Shown here piece by piece: positions 1 through 5,188 of a stretch of DNA of 5,569 bases (positions are counted from its first letter, which is position 1; each line of letters opens with the position of its first letter). The translations under genes were made by a program, and so were the position numbers. This DNA comes from Alphaproteobacteria bacterium. Its GTDB lineage: Bacteria; Pseudomonadota; Alphaproteobacteria; RF32; CAG-977. The stretch lies in assembly GCA_017476085.1 (NCBI GenBank), contig JAFVEJ010000015.1:1-5569 (forward strand), in the 5' to 3' direction. The notes beneath the pieces were generated by a model, which had not been told where the DNA came from, made no database searches, and was given only the letters and a program-made list of their open reading frames with translations.

Positions 1-307
1 TCAAACTGTCCAGATACAGCTCCTGAACGTTTTCGGGGGACGGCTTTAAAATCGCCTGATATTGGTAATAGTGTTGCAGGCGGTTCGGGTTGTCGCCGTA
101 ACGACCGTCAACGGGACGCCGGGACGGCTGAACATAGGCTGCTTTCCAATGTTCGGGGCCCAAAGCGCGCAGAATGGTCGCCGGGTGAAATGTTCCCGCG
201 CCGACCTCCATATCGTAAGGCTGAAGAATAACACAGCCTTTTTCCGCCCAATACGCATGCAATTTAAGGATAAGTGACTGAAAATCGTTTCCTGATTTGT
301 TCGCCAT
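1..307 (-). CDS. glyQ: Glycyl-tRNA synthetase alpha subunit, N-terminal part (partial at window edge)
   Basis: GlyQ is the catalytic alpha subunit of the bacterial heterotetrameric (alpha2beta2) class II glycyl-tRNA synthetase, which activates glycine with ATP and charges tRNA-Gly in the cytosol. Translating from the ATG at 307-305 gives 102 codons before the window ends, about one third of the usual roughly 290-310 residues. The signature blocks are clear: [19 protein letters not shown] (residues 24-42), then [20 protein letters not shown] (59-78), which contains the class II motif 2 arginine loop, and [14 protein letters not shown] (86-99). The reading frame is uninterrupted. The ATG is the natural start because the protein begins just before the family's FQ-LIL helix (residues 9-14). 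The Shine-Dalgarno is weak (only GAG-like bases upstream). The partner glyS would be expected further left, outside the window. The gene is transcribed away from the glycan cluster and is a housekeeping flank of it. The sequence version resembles alphaproteobacterial GlyQ. Confidence 0.97.
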   Translation of the reverse strand, partial: MANKSGNDFQSLILKLHAYWAEKGCVILQPYDMEVGAGTFHPATILRALGPEHWKAAYVQPSRRPVDGRYGDNPNRLQHYYQYQAILKPSPENVQELYLDSL

Positions 308-410
308 TTTAAACTCGAGTATAAAAGTGTTTAAACGTTAAAACTTCGTGAAGAAAAATACTTCCGAATCCCTGACAGGTCAAGGAAAATTCTATGCCGG
401 AAAAGAAAAG

Positions 411-437
411 TTGATAAACGCGCCGCAACGTTATAAT
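411..437 (+). promoter_or_regulatory. Candidate sigma-70-type promoter for the glycan operon
   Basis: TTGATA at 411-416 (5 of 6 to TTGACA) is followed after 15 nt by a perfect TATAAT at 432-437. Transcription would start near 444 and leave a leader of about 60 nt before the ATG at 507. The 15-nt spacer is shorter than the preferred 16-18 nt, which lowers confidence. The position, inside the frame that extends upstream from 507, supports the downstream ATG as the real start. Confidence 0.4.
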
Positions 438-495
438 AATGGGAACAAAGATACGTTCAAAGGTTTTCTTTACCATACCCTAAATTTTTGCCGAC

Positions 496-499
496 AGGA
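496..499 (+). promoter_or_regulatory. Ribosome binding site that decides the first GT2 start
   Basis: AGGA at 496-499 lies 7 nt before the ATG at 507, an ideal Shine-Dalgarno spacing. The alternative GTG at 348 has only GTTAAAAC-type sequence upstream and no purine-rich site. Together with the protein homology, which begins at the residue right after this ATG, this fixes the start at 507. Confidence 0.7.
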
Positions 500-506
500 T
501 TTTTTC

Positions 507-1373
507 ATGCCAAAAGTTTCCGTTCTGTTTCCCGTTTACAACACAAACGAAGCCTACCTGCGTGCCGCTATGGAAAGCGTTTTGTCGCAGACGTTCACGG
601 ATTTTGAATTTATTATTCTCAATGACGCTTCCACCGACCCGAATGTTGAAAAAACAGTCAAGTCTTATACTGACAACAGAATCCGCTATTATGTAAACGA
701 GCGCAATTTGGGCATCTCTTTAACGCGCAACAAATTGTTGGATCTGGCGGCCGGCGAATACTTGGCTATTATGGATCACGACGACATTTCTTTACCGACC
801 CGTTTTGAAAAACAGGTTGATTATCTGGATAACCATCCGAATGTCGGCGTCATCGGCTGCAAAGTAAAAAAAATCCCCAGCAATCAAGTCACGCGCAATC
901 CGACAAACAGCGATGATATCAAGCTGGCTTTGATGCGTTCATGCGCCATATCTCACTCGGCTTGTATGATTCGCAGCGACGTTTTAAAACGCAACAACCT
1001 CCGATACGAACCGAAATTTTCCCCTTCGGAAGATTACGCTTTATTCTGCCGATTGATTCCTTTAACCGACTTTTACAATATCCCCGAAGTTTTATTTTTA
1101 TACCGCTGGCATAAAACAAACACATCAAAGACGCAAGCCGCCAGAATGGAGCGCTGTACCTATGAAATTCAATCATTTGCAGCCCATGACAACCCTGTTC
1201 TGCACAGCATTTTTATGTTGACGGCGGAAAACACGATTCGCGTGCGTTTGTTTCATTTTCTGCCGATTATAACAATCCGCAGGAAAGGATACCGCACAAA
1301 AATTTATTTGTTCGAAAAAATCCCTCTTCTGTCTTATAAAAACACGATCAAACTGCAAGAAAAGGATTCCTGA
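507..1373 (+). CDS. Family 2 glycosyltransferase (GT-A fold), first of the cluster
   Basis: This 288-residue protein should transfer a sugar from a nucleotide-sugar donor to a growing surface glycan at the cytoplasmic side of the inner membrane. The GT2 hallmarks are in order. VSVLFPVYNTNEAYLRAA (4-21) is the first beta strand and loop, followed by SVLSQTFTDFEFIILNDAST (24-43) with the nucleotide-binding acidic residues. NLGISLTRN (67-75) comes next, then the DxD-type metal motif as DHDD at 90-93, and SEDY (174-177), the usual place of the ED catalytic base. The C-terminal tail (about 258-279, KIYLFEKIPLLSYK) is the short basic-hydrophobic tail often seen on LPS glycosyltransferases and may dock on the membrane. 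No transmembrane helix is seen. I chose the ATG at 507 over the GTG at 348 because homology begins there and AGGA precedes it. Its TGA overlaps the next ATG by 1 nt (TGATG), which points to translational coupling. Donor and acceptor cannot be told from sequence. Confidence 0.93.
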   Translation: MPKVSVLFPVYNTNEAYLRAAMESVLSQTFTDFEFIILNDASTDPNVEKTVKSYTDNRIRYYVNERNLGISLTRNKLLDLAAGEYLAIMDHDDISLPTRFEKQVDYLDNHPNVGVIGCKVKKIPSNQVTRNPTNSDDIKLALMRSCAISHSACMIRSDVLKRNNLRYEPKFSPSEDYALFCRLIPLTDFYNIPEVLFLYRWHKTNTSKTQAARMERCTYEIQSFAAHDNPVLHSIFMLTAENTIRVRLFHFLPIITIRRKGYRTKIYLFEKIPLLSYKNTIKLQEKDS

Positions 1374-2377
1374 TGAAAATAAAGTTCATTCAAACGGCCC
1401 TTGACCGTATTCGCGGCAAAAAGCGCTTGGAAATTCCGGCTCCGTATTATAACAACGGGATTTATCTGCCCTCCGAATATCCGGAAATTTACAACCGCGA
1501 AGGCAGAAAAATGGAAGTCTTTTTTTTACGCGACCGTCATTTTTCGCATTCTCCGTACGGAACTTTTCCGACTTACTTTCTGTGGGATCGCTTTAACTAT
1601 GGTTTAAAAACGCATTTTTATACCGGCAAATCCATTAAAGAAACCGTCGGAACACCCGACATAAAATATGGATGGCTCCTTGAACCGCGCAGCAAACAGC
1701 TGATTGACTACACAAGCATTGAAAACAACAAAGAGCTGACAAAAGAATTTAAAGCGATTTTAACTTATGACGAACAGTTGTTGGACAAACTGGATAACGC
1801 CGTTTTCTTTCCCGGATGCGCTTCGTCCTGGGTAGAGGAAACCGCCCCGGATCTTTGGCAAAAAAAGACAAAGAACGTTTCTATCCTGTCTTCGCACAAA
1901 AAAAACTGTCCTTTGCATTTTTTACGGTTGGATATTGCCTGGAAATGCAAAAAAGAAGGCTTAGCCGATACCTTCGGAACGTTTGACGGCGGGAAACCCG
2001 TCAAAATGATAGAAACGCTAAAAGATTATCGATATTCAATCGCATTGGAAAATCAAATATCGGATTATTTTTTCACGGAACGACTAATTTCGGCTTTTCT
2101 CACAATGAACGTCCCGATCTATTTGGGGGCGCGTAAAATAGACCGTCTGTTTAATCCGGACGGCATCATCCGGATTGATGAAAAACAAGCGGAACATATC
2201 GAAGACGTATTAAAACAATGCTCCGAAGCCGATTATATGAATCGCTTGCCCGCCATGCAGGAAAATTATGAAAAAGCTTTGGCGTATATGAACCTGCACG
2301 ACATGCTTTACGAAACACTGTTTCTGCCCCAAAACGAACGAAAACTGAAATTTGATTTTTCAGGCATCGGAAAATAA
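1373..2377 (+). CDS. Family 10 glycosyltransferase, alpha-1,3-fucosyltransferase-like
   Basis: The 334-residue protein resembles GT10 enzymes, GT-B fold transferases that mostly move L-fucose from GDP-fucose to a GlcNAc or glucose residue. The recognisable part is the C-terminal donor-binding domain. YRYSIALENQ (219-228) corresponds to the family's F-x-x-x-FEN-S block, DYFFTERL (231-238) to its DY-x-TEK block, and VPIYLGA (247-253) followed by LFNPDGIIRI (259-268) to VP-x-x-x-G...F-P-x-x-F-I. The N-terminal half (about 47-150), with TFPTYFLWDRFN, LTYDEQLLDKL and the FFPGCASSW stretch, would be the acceptor domain. Two family positions differ: TER replaces TEK, and Gln follows EN where Ser/Thr is usual. 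The donor may therefore not be fucose. There is no signal peptide. AAAGGA at 1361-1366 is the Shine-Dalgarno, inside the preceding gene. The gene sits between two GT2 genes, 1-nt overlapped upstream and 2 nt from the next, so it belongs to the same transcription unit. Confidence 0.85.
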   Translation: MKIKFIQTALDRIRGKKRLEIPAPYYNNGIYLPSEYPEIYNREGRKMEVFFLRDRHFSHSPYGTFPTYFLWDRFNYGLKTHFYTGKSIKETVGTPDIKYGWLLEPRSKQLIDYTSIENNKELTKEFKAILTYDEQLLDKLDNAVFFPGCASSWVEETAPDLWQKKTKNVSILSSHKKNCPLHFLRLDIAWKCKKEGLADTFGTFDGGKPVKMIETLKDYRYSIALENQISDYFFTERLISAFLTMNVPIYLGARKIDRLFNPDGIIRIDEKQAEHIEDVLKQCSEADYMNRLPAMQENYEKALAYMNLHDMLYETLFLPQNERKLKFDFSGIGK

Positions 2378-2379
2378 CC

Positions 2380-3309
2380 ATGAAAATCAGCATTATTATC
2401 CCGATTTACAATGCGGAAAAATATTTGACCGGTTGTTTAAACAGCATTGCTTCGCAGACCTATCAGGATTTTGAATGTTGGTGTGTCAACAACGGATCAA
2501 CGGACGCTTCGGAAAAAATCATAGACGATTTTTCCAAAGAAGATAAACGATTCAAAAAAATAACCCGATCAAACGAAGGCAAACAGGCGGCAGCCAGAAA
2601 CGCGGCATTAAAGCAGGCTCAGGGAGAGGCGGTCACTTTTATCGACGCAGACGATTACATTCACCCGCGAATGTTGGAATTGTTGGTAAAAACAATGCGG
2701 GAACCGAATTGCGATCTTGTCGGCTGTTCGGCTTTCAACACCAAAGACCTTTACACCCCTGATTTTGCCGATATATCAAGCTATAAAACAAAAATATACA
2801 GCGATCCTTTAAAAGCCTTAATGACAAAACGCAGCGTTGCGACAACGGTTTGGGGCCGTTTATATCGCAGAAACATCATACAAGATCTGTTTTTTATTGA
2901 AGGCATTTATTTTGAAGATGTCCCATGGACGTTTGAAATAATGAACAAAACCAACTCTTACGCTCAAATAACGGCGCCGCTTTATTATTATTTCAAAGGT
3001 GACGGTTCGACAATGCGTTCGGAATGGACGAATGAAAAAACGGACAGTTATATTCAGGTTATTCGATCCGTTTCGGAATACGCGCGGAAAAATTGCCCGA
3101 ATAAAACCGAAGACACAAAGAAATATATTTCAAACGGTCGGGTTAAAATGATTATGACACGGGTCAAAAAATCTGCTGACTCGAAAGCGCTGTACGACCA
3201 TGCGGCAAAAGAAATTCAACAGCTGCACAAAGAGCATTTGATTTCTTACCGCGGATTGAAACTGCGCCATAAAATAGCGCTTTATCTGATACTTCATCAT
3301 CGTTTTTAA
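2380..3309 (+). CDS. Family 2 glycosyltransferase (GT-A fold), second of the cluster
   Basis: This 309-residue GT2 enzyme has the classical WcaA/EpsJ-like layout: MKISIIIPIYNAEKYLTGCL (1-20), SIASQTYQDFECWCVNNGST (22-41), then NEGKQAAARNAAL (65-77). The metal-binding DADD lies at 89-92 in TFIDADDYIHP, and YFEDVPW (177-183) carries the ED catalytic-base position. An aromatic run, PLYYYFKGDGSTMRS (200-214), matches the Y-x-Y-x-x-R-x-x-S type region of the family. The C-terminus from about 245 is lysine/arginine-rich and ends in a hydrophobic-basic tail (LRHKIALYLILHHRF), likely for peripheral membrane binding. It is clearly distinct from the first GT2 outside the core motifs, so the two probably make different linkages. 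GGAAA at 2369-2373, in the end of the GT10 gene, gives a modest Shine-Dalgarno 6-7 nt from the ATG. The gap to the upstream stop is 2 nt, so co-transcription is nearly certain. The exact sugar and acceptor are unknown. Confidence 0.93.
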   Translation: MKISIIIPIYNAEKYLTGCLNSIASQTYQDFECWCVNNGSTDASEKIIDDFSKEDKRFKKITRSNEGKQAAARNAALKQAQGEAVTFIDADDYIHPRMLELLVKTMREPNCDLVGCSAFNTKDLYTPDFADISSYKTKIYSDPLKALMTKRSVATTVWGRLYRRNIIQDLFFIEGIYFEDVPWTFEIMNKTNSYAQITAPLYYYFKGDGSTMRSEWTNEKTDSYIQVIRSVSEYARKNCPNKTEDTKKYISNGRVKMIMTRVKKSADSKALYDHAAKEIQQLHKEHLISYRGLKLRHKIALYLILHHRF

Positions 3310-3366
3310 TATTTAAAGAGTTGAATATTTTTCACACAACCGTTAAAACATTAACAAATTCTAATC

Positions 3367-3370
3367 GGGA
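3367..3370 (+). promoter_or_regulatory. Weak ribosome binding site favouring the ATG at 3381
   Basis: GGGA at 3367-3370 is 10 nt before the ATG at 3381, a longish but usable spacing. The upstream alternative start, TTG at 3321, touches a purine run (AAAGAG, 3315-3320) with no spacer, which a ribosome could not use well. The 20 extra residues it would add show no family resemblance. Confidence 0.4.
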
Positions 3371-3380
3371 ACAGACAATC

Positions 3381-4046
3381 ATGTGTTTATATACTTGTAT
3401 TTCATCAACGGCATATCCTTTACTGATTGATGATCTGCTTTGTTTGCCCGATGTCGCTCCGGACGCAAAAACGATCAAAGAATACGATGTCGTTTTGTTA
3501 ATCGGCAGCAAAGAGAAAAATATTCCCGACAAACTTTACCAGGGACGAAAAACGCTTGAAAAATTAAAAGCCGAAGGACAGACGACGGTACAAACGCACG
3601 TTGCTTTTTTCCGCAATCGTCCCGCATGGGATTTGTTGGCTCCTTTTTGCAGAGCTTTCCGCAATCGTTTTCATTCTTTCGGCACAAACGTTTATCATAT
3701 TGACCCGAAAAAAATCCGGGAAATGGGGCTGGAACGCGGAAAAAGAACAAAAGAAAACGCCTATCGCTATGCAAAATGGCCGCTGTCCGAAGAACAGCGC
3801 CAAAAGCAATATAACGATTTAAAAAATTCTCTGGAAACAAACGGTTATGATGACAAATTTCCGATAGAACTTATGCTTTGCAGATCATTCGGCGTCAAAG
3901 ACACAATTTATCAGGGGCATCATCGGATTATGTTTTGCATTGATATGAACATCCCGTTAATCGCCATACGCTTTATGTATGTGACTCACGCGCCGCGTTT
4001 TCTGCAAAAACCGATGCTGTTGTTATCCAAATGGTTTAAAAAGTAA
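3381..4046 (+). CDS. ParB/sulfiredoxin-fold-like protein in a glycan cluster
   Basis: This 221-residue protein has no glycosyltransferase motifs. Residues 1-60 carry a short alpha/beta start (EYDVVLLIGSKEKNIP at 34-49). The stretch 95-125 is very basic. From about 134 to 198 the pattern matches the N-terminal ParB-like fold: WPLSEEQ (133-139), a helix ending in SLETNGYDD (150-158), PIEL (161-164), then QGHHRIMFCIDMNIPLIAIRF (178-198). The last stretch corresponds to the ParB-family [DN]GxHR turn, helix and final beta strand. In that fold the turn binds a nucleotide phosphate; here Gln replaces the acidic residue and HHR is kept. The tail 202-221 (HAPRFLQKP...LSKWFKK) is amphipathic and basic and may touch the membrane. 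Its gap from the preceding GT2 gene is 71 nt, larger than the other junctions. Within that gap TTGAAT-N17-TAAAAC (3321-3349) could be a weak promoter, so it may have its own transcription. Possible roles are sugar or lipid phosphotransfer, or regulation; none is shown. The true start could be TTG 3321. Confidence 0.72.
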   Translation: MCLYTCISSTAYPLLIDDLLCLPDVAPDAKTIKEYDVVLLIGSKEKNIPDKLYQGRKTLEKLKAEGQTTVQTHVAFFRNRPAWDLLAPFCRAFRNRFHSFGTNVYHIDPKKIREMGLERGKRTKENAYRYAKWPLSEEQRQKQYNDLKNSLETNGYDDKFPIELMLCRSFGVKDTIYQGHHRIMFCIDMNIPLIAIRFMYVTHAPRFLQKPMLLLSKWFKK

Positions 4047-4068
4047 CCTCTTGAAAAGATTACCTTTT
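4038..4068. terminator. Inverted repeat between two convergent genes, possible bidirectional terminator
   Basis: AAAAAGTAA at 4038-4046 and TTACCTTTT at 4060-4068 pair as a 9-bp, AT-rich stem around a 13-nt loop. Each arm contains the stop codon of one of the two converging genes. In the minus-strand RNA the single mismatch becomes a G-U pair and the distal arm is itself a run of U. In the plus-strand RNA it stays an A-C mismatch. The stem is weak, so termination is likelier for the leftward transcript. Confidence 0.35.
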
Positions 4069-4899
4069 ACGGAAAACTCTTTTTATTTTATACCAGATTT
4101 TCTTCCTTCTGATACGAGCGGCTTCCGTTTCCTCTTTTTTTTCGGCATATCTTGACAGACGGCCTTTGGCTTCCTGCAATAAATCATTTGTGCGGGCCAA
4201 TATAAAACAGGTCGGCGTATCAATCCAATCGCCGCGGCCTTTACCGCTAGGTGTTTTGGACTGCACCTTTTTAACCGCATTTCCGAAAACCGGGAAAAGA
4301 CTTTTTCCCAGGAATCCCATCATCGGCATTTTGACCGTTTCAACCACATAATCCGATCTTTTTAAAGTATATGCATTGTTGCACTTGGTTAAAATATGCG
4401 CCAGACGGGAATGCACTTTGAACATATCGTTGGCGGAAGCGGATTCCAAAGCTTCCTGAAAAACTTCGTCCTTTTCGATTTCCTCATCAAAAAAATCCGC
4501 CGGATCATCCATTTCCGCCAGGATCGCGTTTAAATCCAGTCCGTCTTCCTCTGGATCTATATCCAGATTTTCATGCATCACGCCGCGTACGACAGCGGAT
4601 AATAAAGCGTCAAACAAAAACTGTTCGTGCGTCCATGGCTGCTCTTTTTCACCCATAGCCATCGCTTTTTGGTCCAGCACCTGATGCGCCCGATACAATT
4701 CCAACCATTTTTCGGGATTATCCTTGTCTTTTAACAACTCGGAAGATTTTGTTTTTTCCAAAACCTTTACCGCTTGACGCAGTTTTTGGCAATCTTTCAG
4801 ATCTTTAACGGCATCCACCAGCGCGGAAGCCTGCCAACGTTCCAAAGACTCTTTTATTTGCTTTTCGTTTTCAAACGTAATGAATGACTCATCACTCAT
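4060..4899 (-). CDS. Uncharacterised 279-residue charged protein
   Basis: I do not recognise this family. The protein is soluble-looking, with no signal peptide or convincing transmembrane helix. Residues 10-60 are predicted helical and charged (KQIKESLERW, VDAVKDLKDC). WTHEQFLFDALLSAVVRGVM (89-108) is a more hydrophobic helix. Residues 111-147 are extremely acidic (DIDPEEDGLDL, then DDPADFFDEEIEKDE). A middle region (190-207, MPMMGFLGKSLFPVFG) is mildly hydrophobic and glycine-containing. The last 30 residues are strongly basic (ARIRRKKIWYKIKRVFRKR). The strong charge split suggests self-interaction or binding to another charged partner. The start at 4899 is well supported: GAGGA lies at 4908-4904 on the minus strand, 4 nt upstream. 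Upstream, TTGACT (4954-4949) and GAGAAT (4931-4926) with 17-nt spacing are a plausible promoter, so it is a single-gene unit. It converges on the glycan cluster and need not belong to it. A Lys-AAA-rich, AT-rich codon use like that of the glycan genes suggests a native gene. Confidence 0.8.
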   Translation of the reverse strand: MSDESFITFENEKQIKESLERWQASALVDAVKDLKDCQKLRQAVKVLEKTKSSELLKDKDNPEKWLELYRAHQVLDQKAMAMGEKEQPWTHEQFLFDALLSAVVRGVMHENLDIDPEEDGLDLNAILAEMDDPADFFDEEIEKDEVFQEALESASANDMFKVHSRLAHILTKCNNAYTLKRSDYVVETVKMPMMGFLGKSLFPVFGNAVKKVQSKTPSGKGRGDWIDTPTCFILARTNDLLQEAKGRLSRYAEKKEETEAARIRRKKIWYKIKRVFRKR

Positions 4900-4925
4900 A
4901 AAATCCTCATTCTTTTGCTTTTTCT

Positions 4926-4954
4926 ATTCTCCTTAAAAGAAAAGAAAAAGTCAA
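4926..4954 (-). promoter_or_regulatory. Candidate promoter of the 279-residue protein gene
   Basis: Read on the minus strand, TTGACT (4954-4949, 5 of 6 to consensus) is followed after 17 nt by GAGAAT (4931-4926, 4 of 6). The spacer is a pyrimidine-rich CTTTTTCTTTTC run. The box lies about 27 nt upstream of the start codon, close enough for a short leader, and just inside the presumed IS end on its other side. Confidence 0.35.
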
Positions 4955-4976
4955 CCGATCGTTTAAAATTGTGACG

Positions 4977-5021
4977 ACCCATTAAAATTTGGACAGGAAA
5001 AACCCATTTAAATTTGGACAG
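4977..5021 (+). repeat. Two 20-nt direct repeats at 25-nt period
   Basis: ACCCATTAAAATTTGGACAG at 4977-4996 and ACCCATTTAAATTTGGACAG at 5002-5021 differ at one base and are separated by GAAAA. Each carries an AT-rich core flanked by CCC and GGACAG, as expected for a sequence-specific DNA-binding site bound in tandem. They are most simply transposase-binding repeats of an IS end. Confidence 0.85.
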
Positions 5022-5026
5022 CTAAA

Positions 5027-5050
5027 CTGTTCCTGAAGCGAGGGGAACAG
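5027..5050 (+). repeat. Hairpin overlapping the Shine-Dalgarno of the IS-like ORF
   Basis: CTGTTCC (5027-5033) is perfectly complementary to GGAACAG (5044-5050), with a 10-nt loop. The right arm overlaps the GAGGGG ribosome-binding site (5040-5045) just before the ATG at 5053, so folding in the RNA would hide it. Sequestering translation signals in this way is a known means of keeping transposase levels low. Confidence 0.5.
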
Positions 5051-5052
5051 CC

Positions 5053-5088
5053 ATGAACAGCGAAGAGAAGAAATATGAGAGTTTATAA
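5053..5088 (+). pseudogene. Transposase-like ORF stub, 11 codons
   Basis: A good Shine-Dalgarno (GAGGGG, 5040-5045) precedes ATG at 5053. The frame reads MNSEEKKYESL and stops with TAA at 5086. A charged N-terminus of this kind is common ahead of the helix-turn-helix of transposases, but 11 residues cannot be assigned. The following bases show no continuing transposase frame. The simplest reading is that the rest of the gene was deleted, with the junction near 5080-5090. Confidence 0.35.
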
Positions 5089-5121
5089 TACGACAGGGTT
5101 TGAACACACCGGTATATTGCT

Positions 5122-5158
5122 CAAAAAGGGGGCAACTTGAACTTCTCAGGCTGCCCCC
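5122..5158 (-). terminator. Strong rho-independent terminator for the amidohydrolase gene
   Basis: On the minus strand GGGGGCA (5158-5152) pairs perfectly with TGCCCCC (5134-5128). An inner CCTGA/TTCAAG-type extension, allowing one G-U pair and one mismatch, closes on a 5-nt loop. The stem is followed at once by TTTTT (5127-5123). It lies about 30 nt past the stop of the amidohydrolase gene, the expected place and direction. Confidence 0.85.
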
Positions 5159-5188
5159 AAAATTACATCCTTTCGCAATATTCCGGCG

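Larger units (their letters stand above)
308..506. other. Divergent intergenic region between glyQ and the glycan operon
   Basis: These 199 nt separate the start of glyQ (leftward) from the preferred start of the first glycosyltransferase (rightward). An open frame runs through part of it from a GTG at 348, but its 53 codons look nothing like a glycosyltransferase N-terminus, so I treat it as non-coding. The glyQ-proximal part holds three related AT-rich words: TTTTAAAC at 307-314, the palindrome GTTTAAAC at 329-336 and GTTAAAAC at 337-344. There is also an 8-nt palindrome ACTCGAGT at 313-320. On the minus strand TATACT (323-318) could be a -10 box for glyQ, but no good -35 lies upstream of it and it is only 10 nt from the start codon. 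Confidence 0.7.
4972..5088 (+). mobile_element. Remnant of one end of an insertion sequence (IS21-like or similar)
   Basis: The stretch begins at TGACGACCC (4972) and holds two direct repeats of ACCCATTWAAATTTGGACAG at a 25-nt period. These are followed by a hairpin, a GAGGGG Shine-Dalgarno and the first 11 codons of an ORF that stops at 5088. Short repeated transposase-binding sites just inside a TG-starting tip, followed directly by the transposase gene, are the known layout of IS21-type ends. CCCA...TTTGGACA is a familiar core in such ends. No transposase body and no matching right end appear in the window, so I read this as a truncated copy. The IS family assignment is by resemblance only. 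Confidence 0.5.

Noticed and set aside
62..277. Plus-strand open frame opposite glyQ
   Set aside because: Antisense shadow of a strongly conserved coding region, with no ribosome-binding site.
348..506. N-terminal extension of the first GT2 protein from GTG 348
   Set aside because: No Shine-Dalgarno at 348, no family similarity, and a promoter-like sequence inside it. AGGA before ATG 507 fits better.
3321..3349. TTGAAT-N17-TAAAAC as a promoter for the ParB-like gene
   Set aside because: Only 4 of 6 matches in each box in AT-rich sequence. Mentioned with the gene but not called as a feature.
3321..3380. TTG start adding 20 residues to the ParB-like protein
   Set aside because: The purine run abuts the TTG with no spacer, and the extra residues are not family-like. 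Kept only as an alternative.
3475..3840. Minus-strand open frames of up to 121 codons opposite the ParB-like gene
   Set aside because: Composition is typical of an antisense shadow (many Phe, Arg and Cys), with no family motif. The plus frame is coherent and part of an operon-like run.
4896..4910. Four-codon upstream ORF (MRIL) whose TGA overlaps the ATG of the 279-residue gene
   Set aside because: It is short enough to arise by chance from the GAGGATTTTATGA sequence and has no attenuator features.
4977..5021. CRISPR-like repeats
   Set aside because: Only two copies with a 5-nt gap, no spacers of normal size and no cas genes.
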